A DNA stretch of 44,159 bases, taken from an uncultured Phocaeicola sp. GTDB taxonomy: Bacteria > Bacteroidota > Bacteroidia > Bacteroidales > Bacteroidaceae. The position numbers and the translations under genes were made by a program. This document shows positions 19,669-28,718 of the stretch, piece after piece. The notes under the pieces are model-generated. The model saw nothing but the letters and a program-made list of their open reading frames with translations. It had not been told where the DNA came from and ran no database searches. Location of the stretch: positions 1-44,159 of the forward strand of contig CALUIZ010000025.1 of NCBI GenBank assembly GCA_944320815.1, written 5' to 3'. How positions within the stretch are numbered: the stretch's first letter is position 1; each line of letters begins with the position of its first letter.

Positions 19669-21066
19669 ATGCAAAGCGAAAACAGACCGATAATTGAGGT
19701 AAAGAATGTGTCGAAGTATTTCGACGACAAAACTGCGCTGGACAATGTCAGCCTGTCTATCAGAAAGGGAGAGTTTGTAACGATTCTTGGGCCTTCCGGA
19801 TGTGGAAAGACAACCTTGCTCCGGCTGATAGCCGGCTTTCAGACCGCTTCGGAAGGAACGATACTGATAAACGGGAAGGAAATCACACAGACACCTCCTC
19901 ACAAGCGTCCGGTGAATACTGTCTTTCAGAAATATGCTCTTTTCCCGCATCTGAACGTGTATGACAATATCGCTTTTGGCCTAAAACTGAAGAAAATGCC
20001 GAAAGCGGAAATGACGCGCAAGGTAATGGCCGCCCTGAAGATGGTGGGGATGACCGATTACGAGTATCGTGACGTGAACTCGCTTTCGGGCGGACAGCAG
20101 CAGCGTGTGGCCATTGCACGGGCCATAGTCAATGAACCGGAAGTGCTTCTGCTTGATGAGCCGCTGGCCGCGCTCGACCTGAAGATGAGGAAAGACATGC
20201 AGATGGAGCTGAAGGAGATGCACAAGACGTTGGGCATCACGTTCGTGTATGTCACTCACGACCAGGAAGAGGCTCTGACGCTGAGTGATACGATTGTGGT
20301 GATGAGTGAAGGGAAAATCCAGCAGATCGGTACTCCTACAGACATTTACAATGAACCTGTCAATGCGTTTGTGGCCGATTTCATCGGGGAAAGCAACATT
20401 CTGAACGGAACGATGGTGAGGGACAGGCTGGTGAACTTCTGCGGGAAAGATTTCGAGTGTGTGGATGAAGGCTTCGGGGAGGATGTTCCAGTGGATGTCG
20501 TGATTCGTCCGGAAGATCTCTATATATTTCCTGCGTCCGACAGAACCAAGGCCCAGTTGCAGGGCAGGGTGCAGTCGTGCATTTTCAAGGGGGTTCATTA
20601 TGAAATGGTTGTGCTGTGCGACGGCTATGAATTTGTGGTGCAGGACTATCACGCTTTTGAGGCGGGCATGGAAGTGGGGCTGATTGTAAAGCCGTTTGAT
20701 ATCCATATCATGAAGAAAGAGCGGATCTGCAATACGTTCGAGGGCAGAATGATTGATGAGAATCATGTGGAGTTTCTGGGATGTGAGTTTGAATGTGCAC
20801 ATGTGGATATGAGTGACAAGTCGAAAGACTGGGAGCATTTGAGTATAGAAGTGGACTTCGACAAAATAGACCTGCTGGATGATTCGGAAGACGGAATCCT
20901 GACCGGTGAGGTGAAGTTCATTCTCTACAAGGGAAACCACTATCATCTGACTGTGCTTTCAGACTGGGATGAGGACGTATATGTCGACACCAATGACGTG
21001 TGGGACGACGGCGACCGTGTAGGTATATCGGTCCGTCCGGAAGATATTCGTGTGACGGTTAAATAA
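19669..21066 (+). CDS. potA: Spermidine/putrescine ABC transporter ATPase
   Basis: 465 aa from the ATG at 19669; the upstream in-frame ATG at 19591 lies within the meaB terminator and before the promoter. Walker A GPSGCGKT is at residues 41-48, the signature LSGGQQQR at 139-146, and Walker B with D-loop [12 protein letters not shown] at ~160-171. The C-terminal ~220 residues hold two TOBE-like segments ([13 protein letters not shown] and [14 protein letters not shown]), so the protein is longer than the ~370-aa proteobacterial PotA. It powers polyamine import by PotBCD. It begins a four-gene operon: potB starts 10 bp later. Confidence 0.95.
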   Translation: MQSENRPIIEVKNVSKYFDDKTALDNVSLSIRKGEFVTILGPSGCGKTTLLRLIAGFQTASEGTILINGKEITQTPPHKRPVNTVFQKYALFPHLNVYDNIAFGLKLKKMPKAEMTRKVMAALKMVGMTDYEYRDVNSLSGGQQQRVAIARAIVNEPEVLLLDEPLAALDLKMRKDMQMELKEMHKTLGITFVYVTHDQEEALTLSDTIVVMSEGKIQQIGTPTDIYNEPVNAFVADFIGESNILNGTMVRDRLVNFCGKDFECVDEGFGEDVPVDVVIRPEDLYIFPASDRTKAQLQGRVQSCIFKGVHYEMVVLCDGYEFVVQDYHAFEAGMEVGLIVKPFDIHIMKKERICNTFEGRMIDENHVEFLGCEFECAHVDMSDKSKDWEHLSIEVDFDKIDLLDDSEDGILTGEVKFILYKGNHYHLTVLSDWDEDVYVDTNDVWDDGDRVGISVRPEDIRVTVK

Positions 21067-21076
21067 ATGAGGTGCT

Positions 21077-21874
21077 ATGAATAAGTTGCGTTTGTTCTTT
21101 GCTTCACGTAAAAGCTGGACGCTTCCGTATCTGATATTTTCGGTCGTATTTGTTGTCATTCCGTTGTTGCTGATTGTCGTGTATGCTTTTACGGATGAGG
21201 CCGGGAATCTGACGTTGGCCAACTTCAGCAAGTTCTTCGCTCATCCGGAAGCGGTGAATACGTTCGTATATTCTATCGGCATCGCGATACTGACCACTGT
21301 CGGATGTATTCTGCTTGGCTATCCGGCCGCATGGATACTCAGTCGGAGCAGTTCGGGCTATTCAAAGACGCTGATCATGCTTTTTATCCTTCCGATGTGG
21401 GTGAACATACTGGTCCGTACGTTGGCCACGGTGGCACTTTTTGATTTTGCCCGTCTGCCTTTGGGTGAAGGGGCTTTGATATTCGGCATGATTTACAATT
21501 TTATCCCGTTCATGATTTATCCCATTTATGACACTCTGCAGAAGATGGACAAGAGTTACATAGAGGCTGCGCAGGATTTGGGGGCAAGCTCGGCGCAGGT
21601 GTTTTGGAAGGTGGTACTTCCTTTGTCCATGCCGGGAATCATAAGCGGGGTGATGATGGTGTTCATGCCCACAATCTCTACATTCGCCATTGCGGAACTG
21701 CTAACGATGAACAATATCAAGCTGTTCGGAACAACCATTCAGGAGAACATCAACAACAGTCTTTGGAATTATGGAGCGGCACTTTCGTTGATTATGCTTT
21801 TTCTTATCGCAGCCACTTCTGTGTTCAATACGGACGGTAACGACAATTCGAAGAGAGGAGGTGAACCATGGTGA
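21077..21874 (+). CDS. potB: Spermidine/putrescine ABC transporter permease
   Basis: 265 aa with six predicted membrane helices. The first is LIFSVVFVVIPLLLIVVYAF. The cytoplasmic EAA loop reads IEAAQDLGASSAQVFWKVVLPLSMPG, the contact site for PotA. With PotC it forms the inner-membrane channel for polyamines. Its 3' end overlaps potC by 7 bp, which suggests coupled translation. The C-terminus after the last helix (NTDGNDNSKRGGEPW) is short and hydrophilic. Confidence 0.94.
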   Translation: MNKLRLFFASRKSWTLPYLIFSVVFVVIPLLLIVVYAFTDEAGNLTLANFSKFFAHPEAVNTFVYSIGIAILTTVGCILLGYPAAWILSRSSSGYSKTLIMLFILPMWVNILVRTLATVALFDFARLPLGEGALIFGMIYNFIPFMIYPIYDTLQKMDKSYIEAAQDLGASSAQVFWKVVLPLSMPGIISGVMMVFMPTISTFAIAELLTMNNIKLFGTTIQENINNSLWNYGAALSLIMLFLIAATSVFNTDGNDNSKRGGEPW

Positions 21875-22656
21875 AGAAGATTCTTATGCAGACTTATCTT
21901 TGGATACTGCTGGTTCTGCTGTATGCGCCTATTCTGATTATTGTGGTCTTCTCTTTCACTGAAGCCAAAGTGCTGGGAAACTGGACAGGATTTTCGCTGA
22001 ATCTGTACAAATCGCTGATGAATACAGGTGCGCATCATTCGCTGATGAACGCTTTTGTCAACACGATAGCCATTGCTCTGATAGCGGCGACGGTCTCGAC
22101 TCTGTTGGGAAGTGTGGCGGCTATCGGTATTTTTAATCTCAGGGCACGGGGCCGCAAGGCGATGGGCTTCGTCAATACCATTCCGATATTGAACGGCGAC
22201 ATCATCACCGGTGTATCCCTCTTTCTGCTCTTCGTGTCTCTCGGCATAACGCAGGGATTCACGACGGTCGTACTGGCGCATATCACTTTCTGTACCCCAT
22301 ATGTAGTGCTGAGTGTCATGCCCCGTCTGAAGCAGATGAATCCGAACTTGTATGAGGCTGCGCTCGATTTGGGGGCCACGCCGATGCAGGCACTGTGGAA
22401 GGTGATAGTCCCTGAAATACGTCCGGGGATGATCAGCGGGTTCTTGCTGGCACTCACCATTTCAATTGATGATTTTGCGGTGACTGTGTTTACGATAGGC
22501 AATCAGGGACTGGAAACATTGTCGACCTACATCTATGCCGATGCACGTAAGGGGGGACTTACACCGGAGCTTCGTCCTTTGTCGGCCATTATCTTTGTGG
22601 TGATTCTGGTGTTGCTGATAATCATCAACCGCCGTGCCGGAAAAGTGAAGAGATAG
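21868..22656 (+). CDS. potC: Spermidine/putrescine ABC transporter permease
   Basis: 262 aa with about six membrane helices, starting WILLVLLYAPILIIVVFSF. The EAA loop is YEAALDLGATPMQALWKVIVPEIRPG. It partners PotB in the inner membrane. Start at 21868 overlaps the potB stop by 7 bp, and potD follows 31 bp after the stop. The ending IIINRRAGKVKR is a normal cytoplasmic tail. Confidence 0.94.
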   Translation: MVKKILMQTYLWILLVLLYAPILIIVVFSFTEAKVLGNWTGFSLNLYKSLMNTGAHHSLMNAFVNTIAIALIAATVSTLLGSVAAIGIFNLRARGRKAMGFVNTIPILNGDIITGVSLFLLFVSLGITQGFTTVVLAHITFCTPYVVLSVMPRLKQMNPNLYEAALDLGATPMQALWKVIVPEIRPGMISGFLLALTISIDDFAVTVFTIGNQGLETLSTYIYADARKGGLTPELRPLSAIIFVVILVLLIIINRRAGKVKR

Positions 22657-22687
22657 TATTGTTTTGTCGGGGAAATCTATTGTAAAA

Positions 22688-24037
22688 ATGAAAATGAGAA
22701 AACTGGGTTTGTCTGTGGTCGGGATGGCTCTGCTTGGTCTTGGACTGGCCGGCTGCTACAACGAGTCCGACTCGCGCGAGCAGGTTCTGAAAATATATAA
22801 CTGGGCCGACTATATAGGTGAGGGGGTTCTGGAAGACTTTCAGGACTATTATAAGGAACATACTGGCAAAAGTGTCCGTATTGTGTACCAGACTTTCGAC
22901 ATCAATGAGATTATGCTTACCAAAATCGAACGCGGGCATGAGGATTTTGATGTGGTCTGTCCGTCGGAATATATCATCGAACGTATGCTTCGCAAAAAGC
23001 TGTTGCTGCCCATCGATACGGCTTTTATCAATTCTCCCAATTATATGCATAATGTGGCTCCTTATATACGCAGGCAGATTGACAGACTGACCATGGAGGG
23101 AGACTTGCCGGCCGGACGTTATGCCGTGTGCTACATGTGGGGGACCGCAGGTCTGTTGTATAACAAGAAATACCTTAAAGAGGACGACTTGGATTCTTGG
23201 GGATGTCTGTGGGACAAGCGGTATGCCGGAAAGATACTGATGAAAGATTCTTACAGGGATTCTTATGGGACAGCCATGCTGTATGCCTATAGGAAAGAGC
23301 TGGCCGGAGGCACACTGGCTGTCGCTGATCTGATGAATGACTATTCACCCGCTGCCATGGATACTGTGGAAAAATACCTCAAGCTGCTGAAACCGAATGT
23401 GGCGGGTTGGGAGGCCGATTTCGGCAAGGAAATGATGACAAAGGGAAAGGCTTGGATGAACATGACATGGAGCGGAGATGCACAGTGGGCCATAGAGGAA
23501 GCGGCCGAAGTGGGAGTGGACCTGGGTTATGTGGTACCGCAGGAAGGAAGCAATGTCTGGTATGACGGATGGGTGATTCCCAAGTATGCGAAGAATGTGG
23601 AGGCGGCTAGCTATTTCATCAATTTCATGTGTCGTCCGGACATTGCCCTTCGTAATATGGAAGCTACGGGTTATGTGAGTTCCATCGCCTCGAAAGACAT
23701 TCTGGAGGCTAACGTTGACGAAACAGCGGATTACGTGGATGCCAGCTATTTCTTCGGGCCGGAAGCGGAGCATGTGAGACTTCTCAACACGAAATATCCG
23801 GACAAGTCTGTCATTGAGCGGTGTGCGATGATTCGTGACTTTGGAGACAAGACAGTCAACGTGCTTGAAATCTGGTCGCGTGTGAAAGGAGACAATCTGA
23901 ACAATGGGATTGTTGTATTGATATTGGTCGTGGTGGGGGGACTGTGTGTTTTCCAGATTCGGCAGCGGTATATCCGTTTCAAGCGTGAGAGGCTACAGAA
24001 AAGGCGGCACAGGCGGAAACGTGTGGTCCGCAGGTGA
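22688..24037 (+). CDS. potD: Polyamine-binding lipoprotein PotD with C-terminal membrane anchor
   Basis: 449 aa from the ATG at 22688 (22694 is also possible). The signal peptide ends in LAGC, so the mature protein is lipid-anchored. The bilobal solute-binding fold runs ~25-400, with the PotD-like starts KIYNWADYIGEGVLEDF and WMNMTWSGDAQWA. It captures spermidine or putrescine for PotBC. Unusually, the protein continues into a hydrophobic helix near residues 405-425 (GIVVLILVVVGGLCVFQI), then about 25 residues that are mostly Arg and Lys. By the positive-inside rule this puts the tail in the cytoplasm, so the binding protein would be anchored at both ends. A terminator follows at once. Confidence 0.92.
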   Translation: MKMRKLGLSVVGMALLGLGLAGCYNESDSREQVLKIYNWADYIGEGVLEDFQDYYKEHTGKSVRIVYQTFDINEIMLTKIERGHEDFDVVCPSEYIIERMLRKKLLLPIDTAFINSPNYMHNVAPYIRRQIDRLTMEGDLPAGRYAVCYMWGTAGLLYNKKYLKEDDLDSWGCLWDKRYAGKILMKDSYRDSYGTAMLYAYRKELAGGTLAVADLMNDYSPAAMDTVEKYLKLLKPNVAGWEADFGKEMMTKGKAWMNMTWSGDAQWAIEEAAEVGVDLGYVVPQEGSNVWYDGWVIPKYAKNVEAASYFINFMCRPDIALRNMEATGYVSSIASKDILEANVDETADYVDASYFFGPEAEHVRLLNTKYPDKSVIERCAMIRDFGDKTVNVLEIWSRVKGDNLNNGIVVLILVVVGGLCVFQIRQRYIRFKRERLQKRRHRRKRVVRR

Positions 24038-24057
24038 ATCTCCGGAACAATATAAAA

Positions 24058-24104
24058 AAAAGACGAGCGTCTATTCGAGAAAAACGGATAGACGCTCGTC
24101 TTTT
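24058..24104. terminator. Bidirectional terminator between potD and pfkA
   Basis: AAAAGACGAGCGTCTAT (24058-24074) is perfectly complementary to ATAGACGCTCGTCTTTT (24088-24104). The 17-bp stem is flanked by A and T runs, so it can stop transcription from both the pot operon (plus) and pfkA (minus). Confidence 0.88.
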
Positions 24105-24122
24105 ATGTGATAAGTTAGTCCT

Positions 24123-25103
24123 TTAAATTGACAGTTCGTTCAGAACGTTTACGAGTTCACGGTCAATCGGCTTGTCGTTCTTGATGGCTTTTGTGAACGG
24201 CACGTACACAATTTCATCATGTTCGATACCAATCATCACATTGCGTTGCCCTTCCATCAGTGCCTGTATGCTGGCCACACCCATACGGCTGGCGATGATA
24301 CGGTCGTGTGCAGTCGGGCGTCCTCCACGCTGCAGATGGCCGAGAATGGTTACACGCACATCATATTGAGGATACTCGTTCTTTACACGCTCGGCATAAT
24401 GCATGGCACCGCCTGTGATTTCACTTTCAGCTACCAGTACGATGGAACTGCTCTTTGACTTGCGGAATCCATTGTTGATGAATTCCTCCAACTGGTCCAC
24501 TTCTGTATTGAATTCCGGTATGATGGCCGCTTCCGCTCCGGCTGCAATAGCTCCGTTCAGCGCAAGGAAACCCGCGTCGCGTCCCATCACCTCCACGAAG
24601 AAAAGGCGTTCGTGTGAGGTGGCCGTGTCACGGATTTTGTCCACCGCATCAAGGATTGTATTCAGTGCTGTATCGTATCCGATGGTAGTGTCAGTGCCAT
24701 AGAGGTCATTGTCGATGGTTCCCGGAAGTCCGATGCAAGGAACGTCAAACTCCTGTGCCAGCAGTCGTGCGCCGGTGAGCGAACCGTCTCCTCCGATGAC
24801 AATCAGTGCGTCGATTCCTTCCTTTTTCATCGTGTCGTACGCAATCTGGCGTCCTTCCGGAGTCTTGAACTCTTGGCAGCGTGCCGTTTTCAGGATAGTA
24901 CCCCCCAACTGGATGATGTTGCTCACATTTTCAGTCTTGAATTCTTTGATTTCACCGGTAATCAAGCCTTTATAGCCTCTGTAGATACCTTTTACTTTCA
25001 GACCGTTATAGATGGCCGAACGGGTGACCGCACGAATGGCTGCATTCATACCGGGAGCATCGCCGCCGGAAGTAAGAATACCGATACATTTTATAGTTCC
25101 CAT
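24123..25103 (-). CDS. pfkA: ATP-dependent 6-phosphofructokinase
   Basis: 326 aa from the ATG at 25103; a longer frame to 25139 overlaps the promoter. The protein has [12 protein letters not shown] (residues 11-22, ATP site), GGDGS (~105; Gly rather than Asp after GGD, as in ATP- rather than pyrophosphate-dependent enzymes) and the catalytic [28 protein letters not shown] near the C-terminus is the fructose-6-phosphate and effector region. It phosphorylates fructose 6-phosphate in glycolysis. It is transcribed convergently with pot, and 74 bp separate it from ispH upstream. Confidence 0.97.
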   Translation of the reverse strand: MGTIKCIGILTSGGDAPGMNAAIRAVTRSAIYNGLKVKGIYRGYKGLITGEIKEFKTENVSNIIQLGGTILKTARCQEFKTPEGRQIAYDTMKKEGIDALIVIGGDGSLTGARLLAQEFDVPCIGLPGTIDNDLYGTDTTIGYDTALNTILDAVDKIRDTATSHERLFFVEVMGRDAGFLALNGAIAAGAEAAIIPEFNTEVDQLEEFINNGFRKSKSSSIVLVAESEITGGAMHYAERVKNEYPQYDVRVTILGHLQRGGRPTAHDRIIASRMGVASIQALMEGQRNVMIGIEHDEIVYVPFTKAIKNDKPIDRELVNVLNELSI

Positions 25104-25128
25104 AATTATAAGTGTTATGTTAGATGTG

Positions 25129-25136
25129 CAAAAATA
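25129..25136 (-). promoter_or_regulatory. -7 box of a pfkA promoter
   Basis: The minus strand reads TATTTTTG, matching TAnnTTTG, about 25 bp before the pfkA ATG at 25103. I see no TTTG at the ideal -33 spacing, so this is a partial match. Confidence 0.45.
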
Positions 25137-25177
25137 CAAAATAACTGCCTACGAATGATGACAAAACGGTGAAATTT

Positions 25178-26050
25178 TTATTCAACCAGTTCTTCCATGA
25201 TTTTTTCCTTGCAGGCCTCCATCAGCCATTTGGGGGTGGAAGTGGCGCCACAAATTCCGATGGATTCAGCTTTTTCCAGCAGATGCCTGTCTATGTCTTC
25301 CGGTCTGTCTATCTGATGGGAGTTCGGGTTGACGCTCTGGCATTCGTGGAACAGGATTTTTCCGTTGGAACTTTTATGTCCGCATACAAAGAATATAAGG
25401 TCATGTCCGGCGGCGAATTTCCGGATGTTGGGCATACGGTTGGCCACTTGCCGGCAGATGGTGTCAAAATACTCGAAAGTCGCTTCCGGGGAAATGTGCG
25501 CTTCTATATAGGCGACAATCTGCCGGAACTCATCGAGTGACTTTGTGGTCTGTGAATACAGACGGATGTCTTTGCTGAAGTCGAGTTTCTCCACTTCCTT
25601 CACGCTTTCGATGACGATAGCCTTTCCTTTCGTCTGTCCCACGAGTCCCAGCACTTCCGCATGTCCGTTTTTCCCGAAGATGACAATCTGCTTGTCCTTT
25701 TCAGGAGGGGTGGTGTCATATTCCTGTTTGATTCGTTTCTGCAGCCGAAGCACCACCGGGCAGGTTGCGTCGATAATTTCTATATGGTTCCTGCGTGCCG
25801 TTTCGTACGTCTCGGGCGGTTCTCCGTGCGCGCGGAGCAGCACCTTCACATTTTTCAGTTCTGCGAATTCCTTATGGGTGATGGTTATCAGTCCCATTTC
25901 CCGGAGCCGTTCGCATTCCTGTCCGTTGTGTACGATGTCACCCAGACAATAGAGCGTTTCTCCTTTGGCCAGCTCTTCTTCCGCTTTACGGATGGCTGTG
26001 GTCACTCCGAAACAGAATCCGGACCCTTCGTCTATCTCAATGTTACTCAT
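25178..26050 (-). CDS. ispH: 4-hydroxy-3-methylbut-2-enyl diphosphate reductase
   Basis: IspH/LytB of 290 aa, the usual single-domain length. The three cysteines that bind the Fe-S cluster are visible in GFCFGV (Cys13), DATCPVV (~96) and DTICRQ (~195). The family motifs HAEVLGL and ATSTPKWL are present. It makes IPP and DMAPP in the last step of the MEP isoprenoid pathway. The gene overlaps the end of cmk by 8 bp, so the two are co-transcribed. Its products would feed the polyprenyl synthase encoded at 28719. Confidence 0.97.
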   Translation of the reverse strand: MSNIEIDEGSGFCFGVTTAIRKAEEELAKGETLYCLGDIVHNGQECERLREMGLITITHKEFAELKNVKVLLRAHGEPPETYETARRNHIEIIDATCPVVLRLQKRIKQEYDTTPPEKDKQIVIFGKNGHAEVLGLVGQTKGKAIVIESVKEVEKLDFSKDIRLYSQTTKSLDEFRQIVAYIEAHISPEATFEYFDTICRQVANRMPNIRKFAAGHDLIFFVCGHKSSNGKILFHECQSVNPNSHQIDRPEDIDRHLLEKAESIGICGATSTPKWLMEACKEKIMEELVE

Positions 26051-26735
26051 GTGTCGCTTTGTTGAATTGTTCTTTCAGCCATTCCTTCTGTTCAGCGATG
26101 GTCATGTGACTGTTGTCGAGCAGGAGGGCATCATCGGCTTTGCGCAGGGGGCTGATTGCACGGCTCTGGTCGATTCTGTCCCGTTCTTCCACATTCTTCA
26201 GTATCTCGTCGAAAGACACTGATTGCCCTTTGGCCTTCAGTTCGTCGTAACGTCGTTGTGCACGGATTTCGGGAGAGGCGGTCACGAAAATTTTCAGTTC
26301 GGCATCGGGGAATACGGCTGTGCCGATGTCCCGTCCGTCCATGACGATACCTTTTTCCTCGCCCATCTTCTGTTGCTGCTCCATCATAGCCTGGCGGACA
26401 AACCCCAAGGCGGCCACCGGACTTACATGTGAGGAGACTTCGATTGTGCGTATCTGTTCTTCCACATTTGCCCCGTTCAGGAAAGTGACCGGACGTTGGG
26501 TTTCCGGGTTGAGCCGGAAGCTGATATGTATGTCTTTCATCTGTTGCTGCAGTTCGGTTTCCCGGATGCTTCCGTCTGCATTGACCAGTTGATGGTTGAG
26601 GCAATAAAGGGTGACCGCGCGGTACATGGCTCCGCTGTCAATGTAGATGTAGCCTATCTCTTTGGCCAGATCTTTGGCCATGGTGCTTTTGCCGCAAGAG
26701 GAGAATCCGTCGATTGCAATGATAATTTTTTTCAT
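26043..26735 (-). CDS. cmk: Cytidylate kinase
   Basis: 230 aa from the ATG at 26735; the frame extends upstream to 26795, but a promoter-like box lies there. The P-loop reads [18 protein letters not shown], followed by [14 protein letters not shown] (CMP-binding) and [17 protein letters not shown], which carries the conserved RDIGT. Cmk phosphorylates CMP and dCMP. The 3' end overlaps ispH by 8 bp. Confidence 0.97.
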   Translation of the reverse strand: MKKIIIAIDGFSSCGKSTMAKDLAKEIGYIYIDSGAMYRAVTLYCLNHQLVNADGSIRETELQQQMKDIHISFRLNPETQRPVTFLNGANVEEQIRTIEVSSHVSPVAALGFVRQAMMEQQQKMGEEKGIVMDGRDIGTAVFPDAELKIFVTASPEIRAQRRYDELKAKGQSVSFDEILKNVEERDRIDQSRAISPLRKADDALLLDNSHMTIAEQKEWLKEQFNKATHE

Positions 26736-26764
26736 TCGTTGGAAACATTTAAATAATGAATGTC

Positions 26765-26772
26765 CAAAGATA
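26765..26772 (-). promoter_or_regulatory. -7 box upstream of cmk-ispH
   Basis: The minus strand reads TATCTTTG, a match to TAnnTTTG, 30 bp before the cmk ATG. No TTTG is seen at the expected -33 distance. Confidence 0.5.
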
Positions 26773-26927
26773 GGCAATTGTTCATTTCCTCCCATCGGAT
26801 AAAGCGTAAATGTTTGTTATTTCGCTGTGGAATTATTGCTGCCGGTGAGGATTTCCGGCAGAGTCAGGAAGCAGAGACAGGGCATGGAGGCTGTGTCTCT
26901 GCCTGATTCCGTTGTTCTGATTGTGGC

Positions 26928-27074
26928 TCATTCATGTATCTTGTGTGTCTCTATGTATCTGGCGGTGGCCAGATTCCTGTTATCATAAGTCGGACTTTTG
27001 CCTGTGTCAGGTCTGGCGATGGTCTTCAGTGCCGGGTTGTTGAAGATGTCGTTCCGGCCTTCCGCAAAGGAAGC
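26928..27074 (-). pseudogene. Possible vestigial coding fragment
   Basis: 48 sense codons ending in TGA at 26928-26930 have protein-like composition (GRNDIFNNPALKTIARPD... ...NLATARYIETHKIHE). There is no start codon. An in-frame TGA (27075-27077) precedes the fragment, and the same frame then continues open for about 30 more codons. This could be the tail of a decayed gene, but I do not recognise the family and chance cannot be excluded. Confidence 0.25.
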
Positions 27075-27223
27075 TCATGTTTCGTGTAGAATACCCTCTT
27101 GTTTCAGGAAAGTGTTGGCGGACTTTTGCTGAAAGAACGGGCGTGTTTTCACTTTTCGTGGAAAACCGGATGAAAATCAGTTGGAATATATTTATCTTTA
27201 CAGACGAATCTTGAATTTCTGAA

Positions 27224-27610
27224 ATGATGAAACTTGACCATGTGGCTTTGTATGTGAAAGACTTGGAGAACGTGCGCACGTTTTTTATGCGTTATTTCAA
27301 TGCGGTCTCCAACGAGATGTATCATAACCCGAAGACAGGATTGAAAACTTATTTCTTGTCATTTCCCGATGGCGGCCGTCTGGAAATCATGTCACGTCCT
27401 GACAGGGTGGAAGATGACCGGAATGCCTTGCGGACGGGATTCATACACATCTCTTTCAGTGTAGGAGGAAGAGAAAGAGTGGACTGTCTGACAGAATGCC
27501 TCCGCTCCGATGGTTTCCGGATAACTGACGGCCCCCGCACCACGGGCGACGGATATTATGAGAGCTGTGTGGAGGGACCGGAAGGAAACCTGATAGAGAT
27601 TACGGAATGA
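27224..27610 (+). CDS. VOC-family (glyoxalase/bleomycin-resistance fold) protein
   Basis: 128 aa covering one VOC domain made of two beta-alpha-beta-beta-beta modules: KLDHVALYVKDLENVRTFFMRYF at the start and HISFSVGGRERVDCLTECL in the middle, ending with the family pattern VEGPEGNLIEITE. His6 of the first strand and the Glu near the C-terminus (IEITE) are the usual metal ligands. The substrate cannot be inferred; family members include glyoxalases, dioxygenases and resistance proteins. Its stop overlaps the start of the acetyltransferase gene (ATGA), so the two genes form an operon. Confidence 0.9.
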   Translation: MMKLDHVALYVKDLENVRTFFMRYFNAVSNEMYHNPKTGLKTYFLSFPDGGRLEIMSRPDRVEDDRNALRTGFIHISFSVGGRERVDCLTECLRSDGFRITDGPRTTGDGYYESCVEGPEGNLIEITE

Positions 27611-28098
27611 GGATTGAATCAATAGTCCGGAACAAGAAACGTTTCCTGCCGCTCTTGTTGCTGGGCGACGAACAGGAATCCATGATTGACCGTTATCTGG
27701 AACGGGGGGATTTGTTTGTGATGTACGACAAGGCGGACTGTCCGATGGCGGTAGCGGTGGTGACCTGCGAGGGGACAGGCATCTATGAACTGAAGAATCT
27801 GGCCGTCAGGACCGACTGCCAGCGGAAAGGATACGGAGGAAAGATGCTGGACTTTCTTTTCATGCGCTATCATGGCATGTGCCATACGTGGCTGGTGGGG
27901 ACGGGAGACAGCCGGCAGACTGTTTCTTTCTACCGCAAACATGGCTTTGTCTATTCGCATACAGTTCCTGATTTTTTTATCAAGAATTATGACCATCCTG
28001 TCATTGAAGAGGGCAGACGGCTTAAAGATATGATTTATTTCAGTAAATCCATGCCTGATTCTCCGTTACGGCGGGCGGAGGAAAGTGGCATTTCCTGA
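27607..28098 (+). CDS. GNAT-family N-acetyltransferase
   Basis: 163 aa. The acetyl-CoA-binding loop is QRKGYGG (residues 72-78) after the strand ELKNLAVRTD. The closing motif B contains SRQTVSFYRKHGFVYSHTVPDFF. The acceptor is unknown. It starts in the ATGA overlap with the VOC gene. The 3' end runs 64 bp into the convergent MGMT-family gene. Confidence 0.88.
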   Translation: MRIESIVRNKKRFLPLLLLGDEQESMIDRYLERGDLFVMYDKADCPMAVAVVTCEGTGIYELKNLAVRTDCQRKGYGGKMLDFLFMRYHGMCHTWLVGTGDSRQTVSFYRKHGFVYSHTVPDFFIKNYDHPVIEEGRRLKDMIYFSKSMPDSPLRRAEESGIS

Positions 28099-28409
28099 CA
28101 TTCGGAAATGAGATTCCAGTTGCAGGTCTTCATGTCCACGCATCCGTTCTTCCGGAATGTGACCCCTTCCGCCTTCAGCATTTCAGTCTGCTCCAGCCAG
28201 TGCGGAGCGGTTCTGCCGGAACTGTTCACCACACGATGACAAGGCAGATGAATTTCTGCGGCGGCTCCTTGCAGCACATGCCCCACCATACGGGAATGCC
28301 TCGGCCTCCCCACAAGCCAGGCTATTTGTCCGTAGGTCAATACCTTTCCATGAGGAATGGACGCTACCACCGCATATACATCCTCTCTGAATTTCTCGAT
28401 GTCATTCAT
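28035..28409 (-). CDS. MGMT-family DNA repair protein (alkyltransferase-like, with cysteine)
   Basis: 124 aa corresponding to the C-terminal DNA-binding half of O6-alkylguanine-DNA alkyltransferases. HGKVLTYGQIAWLVGRPRHS is the helix-turn-helix, and LPCHRVV carries the alkyl-acceptor Cys57. The following GRTAPHWLEQTEMLKAEGV resembles the Atl (alkyltransferase-like) branch, in which the Cys is usually Trp. It could therefore be a real one-domain methyltransferase or an Atl-type sensor that kept the Cys. Its last ~20 residues are read from DNA that also encodes the end of the GNAT gene on the other strand. Confidence 0.85.
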   Translation of the reverse strand: MNDIEKFREDVYAVVASIPHGKVLTYGQIAWLVGRPRHSRMVGHVLQGAAAEIHLPCHRVVNSSGRTAPHWLEQTEMLKAEGVTFRKNGCVDMKTCNWNLISECQEMPLSSARRNGESGMDLLK

Positions 28410-28718
28410 TTCTTGCGATATAATTTCTGTCTTCCGTCTGGGGTAAATGTACGTCTTTTTTTGTGTTTTCGCAATGGACTGGAATGAAAAACCGACGGAG
28501 GACGATTATGGCAAATGCAAATGACACCGCATGTGACGGCATCGTTTCGTCACTCTCTTGCTTCAGCCGTTATGTGCAGAAGCGGATGGGAGTCTCCCGA
28601 ATATAGAAACAATTATGCGGACAGCATGTCGCCCGCATGAGGCAAGATTCTGTGGAATTTGTCGGTTATCCCGGTAATTTATATTATCTTTGTCAATAAA
28701 GAATTTCAAACATTGGCT
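28410..28718. other. Divergent spacer between the MGMT-family and polyprenyl synthase genes
   Basis: About 309 bp. On the plus strand TATCTTTG at 28685-28692 matches the -7 box, with TTTG 23 bp upstream (28658-28661), slightly too far apart but a plausible promoter for the synthase gene. I see no further gene or structured RNA here. Confidence 0.45.

Larger units (their letters stand above)
26736..27223. other. Intergenic region cmk to VOC gene
   Basis: A 488-bp spacer. Besides the cmk promoter box it holds an imperfect hairpin (TCAGG..GCAGAGACA at 26864-26879 against TGTCTCTGCCTGA at 26893-26905) and a short gene-like remnant on the minus strand (26928-27074). TATCTTTA at 27193-27200 may be the -7 box for the VOC gene. 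Confidence 0.45.

Noticed and set aside
19981..20946. 321-codon minus-strand open frame
   Set aside because: Antisense to potA, whose Walker motifs are certain.
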